A DNA stretch of 21,680 nt from JAAFIP01 sp043747295 (lineage in GTDB: Bacteria; Pseudomonadota; Gammaproteobacteria; Burkholderiales; Burkholderiaceae_C). Position 1 is the first letter of the stretch; each line of letters begins with the position of its first letter. The DNA lies in the NCBI GenBank assembly GCA_043747295.1, contig JAYTPK010000051.1, forward strand, positions 1 through 21,680, read 5' to 3'. This document shows, in pieces, positions 6,167-14,092 of this stretch. The position numbers and the translations under genes were made by a program. The notes under the pieces were generated by a model that searched no databases, was not told the DNA's origin, and saw nothing but the letters and a program-made list of their open reading frames with translations.

Positions 6167-7837
6167 TTAATTAGGTGTTTTGTCGTTCGCAAAATCACGT
6201 TGCAACGTGAGTACAGCACGTGTTCGCGCGTCAATGATTGACAGCTCGATATGGTCAGCTTTGGCGCCAGTGCGCGCTGCTTCTTGGGCCGCTTTAAATC
6301 GGTCTAAAGCCGCAATGTAGTCAAGTACTGCGACACGCGACTCTGCTTGCGCGCGGATAGCGCGCAAGGTGTTTTTTTGTGTAGCCTGCAGGGCAGACAT
6401 CGCCTCCCAAGCTAACGCGTCTTGCGGCTTGTCAGCCAACCATACTTGTAATGCCTCGATCGCTATTTGCTGATCAGATGCGCTGGTGTTAGCTTGGCTT
6501 GCGCTGAGCGCCCACTGCAGCAGGACCGCCCGCTCAGACGCTGCACCGGCCATCCATGGACGCAACAAATCCAGTGCACGCGGGGAGTTACCTTGGGCCA
6601 TAGCAATATCAGCTTGCAAAAGCACTAAGGTTTGCAGCGCGTAGGTTGTGGCGCCTGTATTGGCTGACACTGACAGGTTAAAGCCTGGGCGGTTCGATGC
6701 TGTGTTGGCGGCTGAGGGCTGGCTGCTGTTAGCAGGACCCATAAGCTCGCGGGCGCGGTCGCTCCAGCGCTGCGCTAAGGATAAGTCGCGCTGCTTTAAA
6801 GCCGCCAGTGCGCCTGCATACAGACTAGCTGGCAGCAAAGCTTGCTGTGCCGTGCTGCTGCCAAGGACGGCTTTTCGCACATCGCTCTCGGTTAAGGCTA
6901 TTTCGTTGCGCAGTGCGTCTACCGAGGGGCCAGCCAATATGCGTGCGCGGCGTACCACCATGGCGTGCTCTAACGCCGTATCCATGTTGGTGGGTGCTGC
7001 AGGCGCAGGCGCGTTCAACTGCAAACGCGACTGCATATCACCCACACGTTCACTGGTCAGCGGGTGACTGCGCAGATAGGGAAAGCTACCGTTGTCGTTG
7101 ATGCGGTTAGCCTGCGCCAGTTTGTCAAACATGCCTACAAAACCTTGCGTATTGAACTGCGCATCTTGCATGATCTGGTAGCCAATGCGGTCGGCTTCGC
7201 GTTCCATATCGCGTGAGAAATTCAGCTGCGATTGGGCACTGGCGGCCTGGCTACCAGTGATCACGGCACCTGCAATGTCGCTGTTTTGGCGCGCTGCCAG
7301 TGCGCCCAAAATCATGGCTCCCAGCAGCCAAGGGGCTTGCTGGTTTTGCTTGCTGGTGATGCGCGCGATATGGCGCTGCGTGACATGGGTCAGCTCATGG
7401 CCTAACACCGAGGCTAATTCATCTCGGTTTGCCACTATGGCAATCAACCCCAAGTGCACTCCCAAGTAGCCACCAGGCAAGGCAAACGCATTGACGCTGC
7501 GGTCACGTGCCAACATGACTTGCCATGCAAAACGCTCTTGTAACTCGGGCGTAATATCGCCGCGTTGGCGTGCAGCGCGTATCAGCGGTTGCCAGATGCG
7601 CTGCACATAATCACCCAGCACCGGGTCATCTAGATAATCAGGGTCGCGGTAGATGTCTCGCGCGATGCGCTGTCCCAGCTTGCGCTCAGCGGCAATGCTC
7701 ATCAACTGGTCATCCCCCAATTGCGGCAAAGTGCTTTGTGCATAGCCTAGCGGCGCAGCCCATAAAGATATTGCCATCGCTATTAAATTAATAGCTACTT
7801 GAGTAATAGATACTTGGACTATAGGGGGGTTTTTCAT
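6167..7837 (-). CDS. Periplasmic M48 metalloprotease with TPR tail (BepA-like)
   Basis: 556-aa exported zinc metalloprotease resembling BepA (YfgC), which in E. coli helps outer-membrane protein and LPS-export assembly. A signal peptide covers residues 1-33 (cleavage near GYA/QS). The zinc motif is HELTH at 147-151 and the third ligand lies in MEREAD (211-216). Residues from about 290 onward are Ala/Leu-rich helices consistent with TPR repeats (for example SLAQRWSDRAREL, ALAWEAMSALQ), the substrate-handling part of BepA. ATG 7837 is preceded by AAGG 9 bases upstream. The first 20 residues, including much of the signal-peptide core, are encoded by a copy of the 49-nt repeat. The gene is slightly longer than E. 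coli BepA. Confidence 0.9.
   Translation of the reverse strand: MKNPPIVQVSITQVAINLIAMAISLWAAPLGYAQSTLPQLGDDQLMSIAAERKLGQRIARDIYRDPDYLDDPVLGDYVQRIWQPLIRAARQRGDITPELQERFAWQVMLARDRSVNAFALPGGYLGVHLGLIAIVANRDELASVLGHELTHVTQRHIARITSKQNQQAPWLLGAMILGALAARQNSDIAGAVITGSQAASAQSQLNFSRDMEREADRIGYQIMQDAQFNTQGFVGMFDKLAQANRINDNGSFPYLRSHPLTSERVGDMQSRLQLNAPAPAAPTNMDTALEHAMVVRRARILAGPSVDALRNEIALTESDVRKAVLGSSTAQQALLPASLYAGALAALKQRDLSLAQRWSDRARELMGPANSSQPSAANTASNRPGFNLSVSANTGATTYALQTLVLLQADIAMAQGNSPRALDLLRPWMAGAASERAVLLQWALSASQANTSASDQQIAIEALQVWLADKPQDALAWEAMSALQATQKNTLRAIRAQAESRVAVLDYIAALDRFKAAQEAARTGAKADHIELSIIDARTRAVLTLQRDFANDKTPN
7779..7827 (+). repeat. Dispersed 49-nt repeat, copy 2 (inside M48 signal-peptide codons)
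   Basis: Starts GCTATTAAATTAATAGCT, then GAGTAATAGATACTTGGACT and ATAG. It holds the inverted repeat GCTATTA-AAT-TAATAGC. On the opposite strand, in the gene frame, it encodes IVQVSITQVAINLIA of the protease signal peptide. Confidence 0.85.
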
Positions 7838-7868
7838 CCAAAACGGCCTTTTTAGAGCTGGGTGTAGA

Positions 7869-8639
7869 TCAAAACGAGTCTATGGGCAAGAATGCCAGCG
7901 GTTGGGCGGTGGTGCCGTCCACCAGCACTGTCCAAAAGGTTTTACGCCCCACCATAGGAACGTAGCGCAGTGCTGCCTCAGCGCGGCCTGTGCTGCGCAC
8001 TGCCTGGTCAATTTGCGCGGCTTGTGCAGCAAACCGAGTTTTCAGTTGTGCCATTGGCTTTGATTCGGCAATCACTTGCTTGGCAGCCAATTCGTAAGGC
8101 TGCCACAACTCAGGGCGTGCGGACAGTTGCACGCCGCTCAAAGCGGCAAATGTAAAGTCACCTTTTTCTTTACCGTCTTTGAACTCGCGCAACGATAGCG
8201 TGCCAGGCCCGGTGATGGGTAAGCTGCGCAACTCAGGGAGTGCTTTGTCCAGCAGATCAGTGTCTACCTCGATAGCATGCACCACCCGAAAGCGGTCGTA
8301 TTCATGCACCAAATACACTGGGCGGGAGATAAACACCGTCCACAGGCCATAGCCCAGCGCCGCCACCTGCAGCAATACGATGATGGCCAAGTCACGCTTG
8401 AGTTCTTTGATGGGTTTTTTGCAGTTGAACACAGCAAAGGTTAACAAAGGCCCCATGACCACATCGACTGCTACGATAATGAAGAATAGTTCACGCCCAC
8501 CAGAGATTTCGCGGTACGGGTATGGGTACCACACCCCAAAGACCAAGGCTGCAGCCAAGGCGGCGACCGCAACACTGAGGGCAAAATGCGCTGCACTGGC
8601 TAAAAATCTGTCTTTCCAAGGGTTTCCGGTATTAAACAT
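7869..8639 (-). CDS. TfpX/TfpZ-type type IV pilin accessory protein
   Basis: 256-aa membrane protein of the TfpX/TfpZ family, accessory proteins of type IV pilin production. The N-terminal half has four hydrophobic helices (about 12-37, 50-68, 78-100 in this numbering, and a short one before) with the family-like segments VFGVWYPYPYREISGG and VDVVMGPLLTFAVFN. The C-terminal half is soluble and probably periplasmic, ending in a beta-rich segment TVLVDGTTAQPLAFLPI. I chose ATG 8639 (MFNTGNPWKDRF); the frame extends to a GTG at 8678 that would overlap the moaC start region, and neither has a convincing ribosome site. No pilin gene lies in the window, so its partner is elsewhere. It diverges from moaC. 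Confidence 0.8.
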   Translation of the reverse strand: MFNTGNPWKDRFLASAAHFALSVAVAALAAALVFGVWYPYPYREISGGRELFFIIVAVDVVMGPLLTFAVFNCKKPIKELKRDLAIIVLLQVAALGYGLWTVFISRPVYLVHEYDRFRVVHAIEVDTDLLDKALPELRSLPITGPGTLSLREFKDGKEKGDFTFAALSGVQLSARPELWQPYELAAKQVIAESKPMAQLKTRFAAQAAQIDQAVRSTGRAEAALRYVPMVGRKTFWTVLVDGTTAQPLAFLPIDSF

Positions 8640-8681
8640 AGGCTTATGATAAGAAAAGAAGTTAAAGGTTTCGTACACACT

Positions 8682-9194
8682 ATGGCTACATCATCACAGG
8701 CAGTTTCGCGCAGCCCGCTTACACATTTTGACGCATCAGGCCACGCCCACATGGTGGATGTGGCTGATAAGCCCGCTACCAAGCGTGTGGCCATAGCGCA
8801 AGGCCGTATTGTGATGCAAGCCGCCACCTTAGCCTTGATTACCTCAGGCAGCGCTAAAAAAGGTGATGTGCTAGGTATTGCGCGCGTAGCGGGTATTCAA
8901 GCCGCCAAAAAAACCAGCGACTTAATCCCCTTATGCCATCCACTGGCCATTACCCGAGTGACTGTAGATTTAACCTGCAGTGAACCAGGGGCTGAACCCA
9001 GCATTACCTGCACCACCACAGTAGAAACCGTGGGGCCCACTGGTGTGGAGATGGAGGCGCTGTGCGCTACCAGCGTAGCGCTGCTAACCATCTACGACAT
9101 GTGCAAGGCCGCGGACCGAGGCATGGTGTTGCACACTATTGGATTACTAGAAAAGCATGGTGGCAAGTCGGGCAGTTTTGTGGCCACGCTATGA
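8682..9194 (+). CDS. moaC: Cyclic pyranopterin monophosphate synthase MoaC
   Basis: 170-aa cytosolic enzyme of molybdenum-cofactor synthesis that converts the MoaA product (3',8-cH2GTP) into cyclic pyranopterin monophosphate. Family motifs are all present: LTHFDASGHAHMVDV at the start, the active-site LIPLCHPLAITRV loop, and GVEMEALCATSVALLTIYDM followed by CKAADRGM with the catalytic Lys/Asp, and a C-terminal LLEKHGGKSG. I prefer ATG 8682 (MATSSQ) because it gives the usual short lead before LTHFD; ATG 8646 would add 12 residues. AAAGG at 8664-8668 is rather far upstream, so initiation is uncertain. No other Mo-cofactor gene is in the window. Its stop overlaps the next start as ATGA. Confidence 0.95.
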   Translation: MATSSQAVSRSPLTHFDASGHAHMVDVADKPATKRVAIAQGRIVMQAATLALITSGSAKKGDVLGIARVAGIQAAKKTSDLIPLCHPLAITRVTVDLTCSEPGAEPSITCTTTVETVGPTGVEMEALCATSVALLTIYDMCKAADRGMVLHTIGLLEKHGGKSGSFVATL

Positions 9195-10315
9195 CCGCAC
9201 TGCACCATCGCCATTACCGCTGCACCTGTGGCAACGCGGTTTTTATGCGAAACAGCGCATGCCTGAACTGCCATCGTCAGCTAGGCTACGAACCCGAGCG
9301 CGCGCAAATAGTGGCCTTGCACGCCACTGAGCGCGATGACCAATGGACCATTGACAGCGAAGGTGGTTCTGCGGGTACAGGCAAGCGCTATCACCGCTGT
9401 GCTAATTTTCATACGGCTGCAGCATGCAATTGGCTACGCCCTGTAAATCTGCGCTTACCTGAGAGTGACAACGGCCTGTGCATTGCCTGCAGCCTGAACC
9501 GCACTATCCCCGACCAATCACTGCCCGAGAATCAGGTACTGTGGCAGCGCATTGAGGTAGCTAAACGGCGCTTGGTGAGCCAGCTGTTAGCGTTAGGTCT
9601 GCCTGTAACCACCTTGGCACTGTCACCCTGGCAAGACGCTAAGGCGGGTATGGCTTTTGCCTTTTTGCGCAGTATGCAGGGGCAAGACCCAGTCACCACA
9701 GGCCATGCGCATGGCGTGATTACACTGGACGCTATGGAGGCTGACGATACCGAACGTGAGCGTATCCGCGAGAGTTTGCGCGAACCCTACCGTACCTTGC
9801 TGGGCCATTTGCGCCACGAGGTGGCCCATTACTACTGGGACAGGTTGGTCGCCAAGACGGCTTGGCTAGAGCCCTTCAGACAGCTATTTGGCGATGAACG
9901 CGCAGACTATGCTCAGTCGCTTGATCACCATTACCAAATCGGCGCCCCATTTGACTGGGCGCAGCGCTATGTAAGTGCCTATGCATCGTCGCACCCATGG
10001 GAGGATTGGGCAGAAACCTGGGCGCACTATCTGCACATGCGTGATGGCATGGACACGGCTGCGGGCTTTGGTTTTGAGGCCAGCGATATTGATACTGACC
10101 GCAGGCCGTATACCTTAGATGCGCTGTGGAACCCGGGCCTGCCTGGCGCGCAAAGTTATCTCGACTTTGTCAACAACTGGCTGCGCATCACCGCTGTGCT
10201 AAACGAGCTATCGGCCAGCATGGGAGAGCGCGACTTTTATCCGTTTGTGCTGCCTTATCCTGCTGTTGCTAAGCTTCAGTTAGTACACGAAATAGTATCT
10301 GCGCAGCGCCGTTGA
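9191..10315 (+). CDS. Zinc-ribbon putative metallopeptidase
   Basis: 374-aa predicted cytosolic protein of the putative zinc-binding metallopeptidase family (zinc-ribbon plus Peptidase_Mx-like). The N-terminal domain has cysteines C11, C13, C24, C27 and then C70, C79, C97, C100, two possible metal knuckles. The peptidase-like domain has HEVAH at 209-213 (HEVAHYYW) and a downstream acidic helix EDWAETWAHY at 271-280 that could supply the third ligand. No signal peptide is seen. I chose ATG 9191 because it overlaps the moaC stop as ATGA and leads directly into the zinc ribbon; the open frame continues upstream to 9062 inside moaC. Substrate unknown. The ATGA overlap predicts translational coupling to moaC. 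Confidence 0.85.
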   Translation: MTALHHRHYRCTCGNAVFMRNSACLNCHRQLGYEPERAQIVALHATERDDQWTIDSEGGSAGTGKRYHRCANFHTAAACNWLRPVNLRLPESDNGLCIACSLNRTIPDQSLPENQVLWQRIEVAKRRLVSQLLALGLPVTTLALSPWQDAKAGMAFAFLRSMQGQDPVTTGHAHGVITLDAMEADDTERERIRESLREPYRTLLGHLRHEVAHYYWDRLVAKTAWLEPFRQLFGDERADYAQSLDHHYQIGAPFDWAQRYVSAYASSHPWEDWAETWAHYLHMRDGMDTAAGFGFEASDIDTDRRPYTLDALWNPGLPGAQSYLDFVNNWLRITAVLNELSASMGERDFYPFVLPYPAVAKLQLVHEIVSAQRR

Positions 10316-10350
10316 CCAAACTGGAGTAGCCCAACAGGCGCATCATATAT

Positions 10351-10399
10351 GCTATGCAATTTATAGCTGTCTAATCAATGAATACTTGGACTAAAGCCG
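10351..10399 (+). repeat. Dispersed 49-nt repeat, copy 3 (intergenic)
   Basis: Starts GCTATGCAATTTATAGCT, then AATCAATGAATACTTGGACT and AAAG. It lies in the 225-base gap between the metallopeptidase and EF-hand genes. This copy carries an in-frame stop in the reading used by the coding copies, consistent with no coding role here. I see no other convincing element in that gap. Confidence 0.8.
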
Positions 10400-10540
10400 A
10401 AATTGTTTGTAAAAACTATGCTCTGCATGTATCTTTGGCGCAGATAAGTGTGACAGCCACAACACATGGCAAAAGTACTGGCTCAGCGTTCGCTTAACGG
10501 GTTCAATACAAGCCTCTTTAACAGCTTTAGGAGCTACTGA

Positions 10541-10870
10541 ATGAAATTAAGAAAACGCTACACCATCGACACCAGCAAGTTCAACACCATGAGCATCGCT
10601 ATCATTTCTGCAGCCGCTTTATATTTGCCTATGGCCCATGCCCAAATGACTGCACCTAGCCAGCCAGCACCCGGCGCACCAGCGGCTACCAGCCCCGATA
10701 CAGCGAAGTATATGGAAGCTTTTGCACGTGCTGATAAAAATGCTGACGGCAAACTGAGCAAAGAAGAGGCAGAAAATTTACCTGCTATTGCCCAGCGCTT
10801 TGAGCAGATAGATACTGACAAAGATGGCAGCATTTCACAAGCTGAATATTTATCAGCATTGAAAAACTAA
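10541..10870 (+). CDS. Small exported EF-hand protein
   Basis: 109-aa protein with a signal peptide (residues 1-34, MSIAIISAAALYLPMAHA/Q), then a Pro/Ala-rich linker and two canonical EF-hand loops: D65 to E76 (DKNADGKLSKEE) and D91 to E102 (DTDKDGSISQAE). Both have Asp at positions 1, Asp/Asn at 3, Asp at 5, Gly at 6 and Glu at 12, so Ca2+ binding is likely, in the periplasm. AGGAG at 10529-10533 precedes ATG 10541 by 7 bases. It is monocistronic: a strong terminator follows 30 bases after the stop. A later in-frame Met (residue 17) would also give a signal peptide, but the ribosome site favours the first. Biological role unknown. Confidence 0.9.
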   Translation: MKLRKRYTIDTSKFNTMSIAIISAAALYLPMAHAQMTAPSQPAPGAPAATSPDTAKYMEAFARADKNADGKLSKEEAENLPAIAQRFEQIDTDKDGSISQAEYLSALKN

Positions 10871-10900
10871 TGCCTCGCACGTCGCACTGCTGGTGCACAT

Positions 10901-10929
10901 AAAAATCCCCCGCTGATGCGGGGATTTTT
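10901..10929. terminator. Bidirectional intrinsic terminator
   Basis: AAAAATCCCCCGC (10901-10913), loop TGAT, then GCGGGGATTTTT (10918-10929), with one bulged C. T-runs on both strands make it suitable for the EF-hand gene (plus) and for the efflux operon ending at 10946 (minus). Confidence 0.88.
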
Positions 10930-10945
10930 ATGTCTGAAATTTAAA

Positions 10946-13900
10946 CTAGCCTTCAGCTGGCTCTGCCCGCGGTGCACCAGTTAATTTACGCCACGTTTTA
11001 GCGCAGAAGTATTCAAAATCATCCACAAAGGTATACACCGCTGGAATCACCAGCAAGCTAAGTAAGGTCGAGGTGATTAACCCCCCAATCACTGCTACCC
11101 CCATTGGAGAGCGAAAGCTGCCGTCAGCTGCCCCCCAGCTCATGGCAATGGGCATCATGCCTGCGCCCATGGCAATAGTTGTCATCACGATAGGTCGCAC
11201 TCGCTTGTGGCAAGCATCCAGCAGGGCATCCAAGCGGCTCATAGGCTGTACAGCGGGTTGCGTTTCAGTAGCGGGTTTGCCACGGCGCGCTTCAATAGCG
11301 TATTCCACTAGCAATATAGAATTTTTAGTGGCTATGCCCATCAGCATGATCAAGCCAATCAATGAGGGCATAGAGAAGCTTTTATCCGCCAAAAGCAATC
11401 CTACAAATGCACCGCCCAAAGACAGTGGCAGTGCCGCCAAAATCGTCATGGGGTGCAAGAAGTCTTTAAACAACAGCACCAGCACAATGTAAATGCACAG
11501 CACCGCCGTCAGCATGGCTAAACCAAAGCTGGCAAATAATTCACCCATCACTTCAGCGTCACCAATGGTGACTTGCTTGACACCAGCAGGCAGGTTTTTA
11601 ATGGCATCTAGCTTTTCGACCGCCGCCGTCACATCGCCCAGCGGCAGGCCAGACAGCTCCACCTCAAACTGTACATTGCGTGCGCGGTTAAAGCGGTCAA
11701 TCACTGCAGGCCCGCCAGACATTTCAATCTTAGCCACTTGGCTCAGCATCACCGGGCCACGGCTACCTGTGACCATCAACCGCTCTAGTGCAACGATATC
11801 GTTGCGTGCATCGTCTGACAGACGCACCACAATAGGTACTTGCCGCTGCGCAAGGTTAAGCTTGGGCAGTGATGCATCGTAGTCGCCCACCGTGGCAACG
11901 CGAAGCGTCTCGCCAATGGCGGTACTGGTGACACCTAAATCCGCCATGCGTGCAAAATCAGGCCGCACGGTCAGCTCAGGCCGCACCAGCGAAGCGCTGG
12001 AGGCTACAGAGCCAAGGCCTGGAATAGTGCGCAACGCTTTTTCAACCGATGCGGCAGCTTCTGACAAAGCCACTGGGTCTTCGCCGGTTAAGGCTAATAT
12101 GTATTTTTCACCCGATCCGCCCAAGCCTACTTTGCTGCGCACACCCGGCAAGTCTTCTAAGGCTTTGCGAATATCGTTTTCAATCCCTTGCTTGCGCGGT
12201 CGTGTGCCGCGTTCCGCAAGTAGCACGGTCAAGGTTGCCTTGCGGGTTTCAGCTGCGCCGCCTGATGCAAATGGGTCAGAACCCGCCGCACCACCGCCAA
12301 TGGTGGTGTAGATTGATTTCACGTGCTCTACTTTACTGACTAGCAATCGAGCGGCTTCTGCAACTAGGGCTGTCTCTGCTAATTTTGTGCCTGGCGGTAA
12401 CTCAATGTTGACCTGAGTTTGTGAGTTGTCATCGGGCGGTATGAATCCCTTAGGTAGCTGAGGAATCAACATGATCGAACCAGCAAAAAACGCCAGAGCC
12501 GCCAGCACCGTAACCAGGCGGTGCTGCAAACACCAGCGGCTAGCGCGCATGTACCACTGCATCAGCGCGCCATCCTTTTCTACATGGCTGCTAGTAATGG
12601 GCTTTAGCAGATAAGCTGCCATCATCGGTGTGAGCATGCGCGCCACCACCAAAGATGCAAACACGGCCAAAGCTGCCGTCCATCCAAACTGTTTAAAGAA
12701 TTTACCCACAATACCGCTCATAAACGCAGTGGGCAAAAACACCGCAATCAAGGTAAAGGTAATAGCGATCACCGCCACTCCAATTTCATCAGCGGCTTCC
12801 ATCGCAGCTTGGAAGGGCGTTTTACCCATGCGCAAGTGGCGCACAATGTTTTCCACCTCCACAATCGCATCGTCTACCAAGATACCAATCACCAACGATA
12901 GTGCCAGCAGAGTCACTACGTTGATGGAGAAGCCTAAGTAGTTCATACCAATAAATGCCGGAATCACCGACAGCGGTAGCGCCACAGCAGATACAAACGT
13001 AGCGCGCAAATCTCGCAAAAACAACCACACCACCAGAACGGCTAGCAAAGCGCCTTCAATCAACAGGGTGAGCGAGGCTTTGTACTCTTCTTCCACTGGT
13101 GTCACAAAGTCAAAGGCCTCGGTAAGCTCCATATCGGGCCGGGTAAGTTTGAGTTCTTTTAGCACTGCGCGCACACCACGGCCTGCTTCTACCTCGCTAG
13201 CGCCTTTGCTGCGGGCTATTTCAAAGCCCACCACAGGCACACCGTTGAGCAATGCACTAGAACGTGGCTCGGCAATCGTGTCCGTGACTTGCGCTATTTG
13301 GTCGAGGCGAATTTTGCGGCCCGTGGTGTCAAGCGCTAATTCAATGGCAGCGATCTCGGCTGCAGATTTGACAGTGGCTAGCGTGCGCACAGGTTGCTCG
13401 CTGGTACCAAGGTTAGTGCGCCCGCCAGCGGTTTCCATCTGCACATCGCGCAGTTGACGCGATACCGCTGCAGCGCTAACACCTAGCGATTGCATCTTGG
13501 CGCTGTCTAGGGTAATGCGTACCTCGCGGTTGACCCCGCCCACACGACTAACCGAGCCTACGCCTTTAACAGCCAACAGACGGCGGGTCAGCACATCGTC
13601 AACGAACCAAGACAGCGCTTCGTCATCCATGGACGGAATACGGATGGTGTAGGCCAACACCGGGCCACCAGAAATATTGATCTTACTAACGATCGGATCG
13701 CGCAGGTCAGCAGGCAAGTCAGCGCGCACCTGCTGCACGGCAGAGCGGGTTTCGTCCAGCGCTTCTTGTGTGGACTTTTCAATGCGAAATTCTGCCGTGA
13801 TGGTCACTACACCGTCTTGCACTTTGGTGTAGATGTTCTTTAAACCTTCAAGCGAAGCAATCGAGTTCTCGATCTTGCGTGCCACCTCGGTCTCAAGCTG

Positions 13901-14071
13901 TGACGGCGAACCACCGGGCAGGCTGGCAGAAATTACGATGTTGGGCACCTCCAAATCCGGAAAGTTTTGCACCTTCATGTTTTGGTAGCCCAAGATGCCA
14001 GCAAAACATAGCATCACAAAAAACATAATCGACGCAATCGGGTTGCGAATGCACCAGGCAGAAACGTTCAT
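10946..14071 (-). CDS. RND efflux permease, AcrB/HAE1-like
   Basis: 1041-aa inner-membrane proton-driven efflux pump of the RND superfamily, acting as the permease of a tripartite exporter. It begins NVSAWCIRNPIASIMFFVML (TM1), then a large periplasmic domain, TM2-6 at about 335-480, a second periplasmic domain, and TM8-12 near the end. The proton-relay pair is D400-D401 in GILVDDAIVEVENI; the TM10 lysine lies in MGIATKNSILLVEYA. Length is normal for the family. AGGAG lies 6 bases before ATG 14071. It is the last gene of the tetR-OMF-MFP-RND operon and 21 bases behind the adaptor gene. HAE1 family members export organic, mostly hydrophobic compounds; the actual substrate cannot be read from sequence. 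Confidence 0.95.
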   Translation of the reverse strand: MNVSAWCIRNPIASIMFFVMLCFAGILGYQNMKVQNFPDLEVPNIVISASLPGGSPSQLETEVARKIENSIASLEGLKNIYTKVQDGVVTITAEFRIEKSTQEALDETRSAVQQVRADLPADLRDPIVSKINISGGPVLAYTIRIPSMDDEALSWFVDDVLTRRLLAVKGVGSVSRVGGVNREVRITLDSAKMQSLGVSAAAVSRQLRDVQMETAGGRTNLGTSEQPVRTLATVKSAAEIAAIELALDTTGRKIRLDQIAQVTDTIAEPRSSALLNGVPVVGFEIARSKGASEVEAGRGVRAVLKELKLTRPDMELTEAFDFVTPVEEEYKASLTLLIEGALLAVLVVWLFLRDLRATFVSAVALPLSVIPAFIGMNYLGFSINVVTLLALSLVIGILVDDAIVEVENIVRHLRMGKTPFQAAMEAADEIGVAVIAITFTLIAVFLPTAFMSGIVGKFFKQFGWTAALAVFASLVVARMLTPMMAAYLLKPITSSHVEKDGALMQWYMRASRWCLQHRLVTVLAALAFFAGSIMLIPQLPKGFIPPDDNSQTQVNIELPPGTKLAETALVAEAARLLVSKVEHVKSIYTTIGGGAAGSDPFASGGAAETRKATLTVLLAERGTRPRKQGIENDIRKALEDLPGVRSKVGLGGSGEKYILALTGEDPVALSEAAASVEKALRTIPGLGSVASSASLVRPELTVRPDFARMADLGVTSTAIGETLRVATVGDYDASLPKLNLAQRQVPIVVRLSDDARNDIVALERLMVTGSRGPVMLSQVAKIEMSGGPAVIDRFNRARNVQFEVELSGLPLGDVTAAVEKLDAIKNLPAGVKQVTIGDAEVMGELFASFGLAMLTAVLCIYIVLVLLFKDFLHPMTILAALPLSLGGAFVGLLLADKSFSMPSLIGLIMLMGIATKNSILLVEYAIEARRGKPATETQPAVQPMSRLDALLDACHKRVRPIVMTTIAMGAGMMPIAMSWGAADGSFRSPMGVAVIGGLITSTLLSLLVIPAVYTFVDDFEYFCAKTWRKLTGAPRAEPAEG

Positions 14072-14092
14072 GGTTAACTCCTAGCTTGGGTT

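Noticed and set aside
9062..9190. N-terminal extension of the zinc-ribbon metallopeptidase
   Set aside because: It would overlap moaC by over 130 bases, while ATG 9191 gives an ATGA overlap and begins right before the zinc ribbon.
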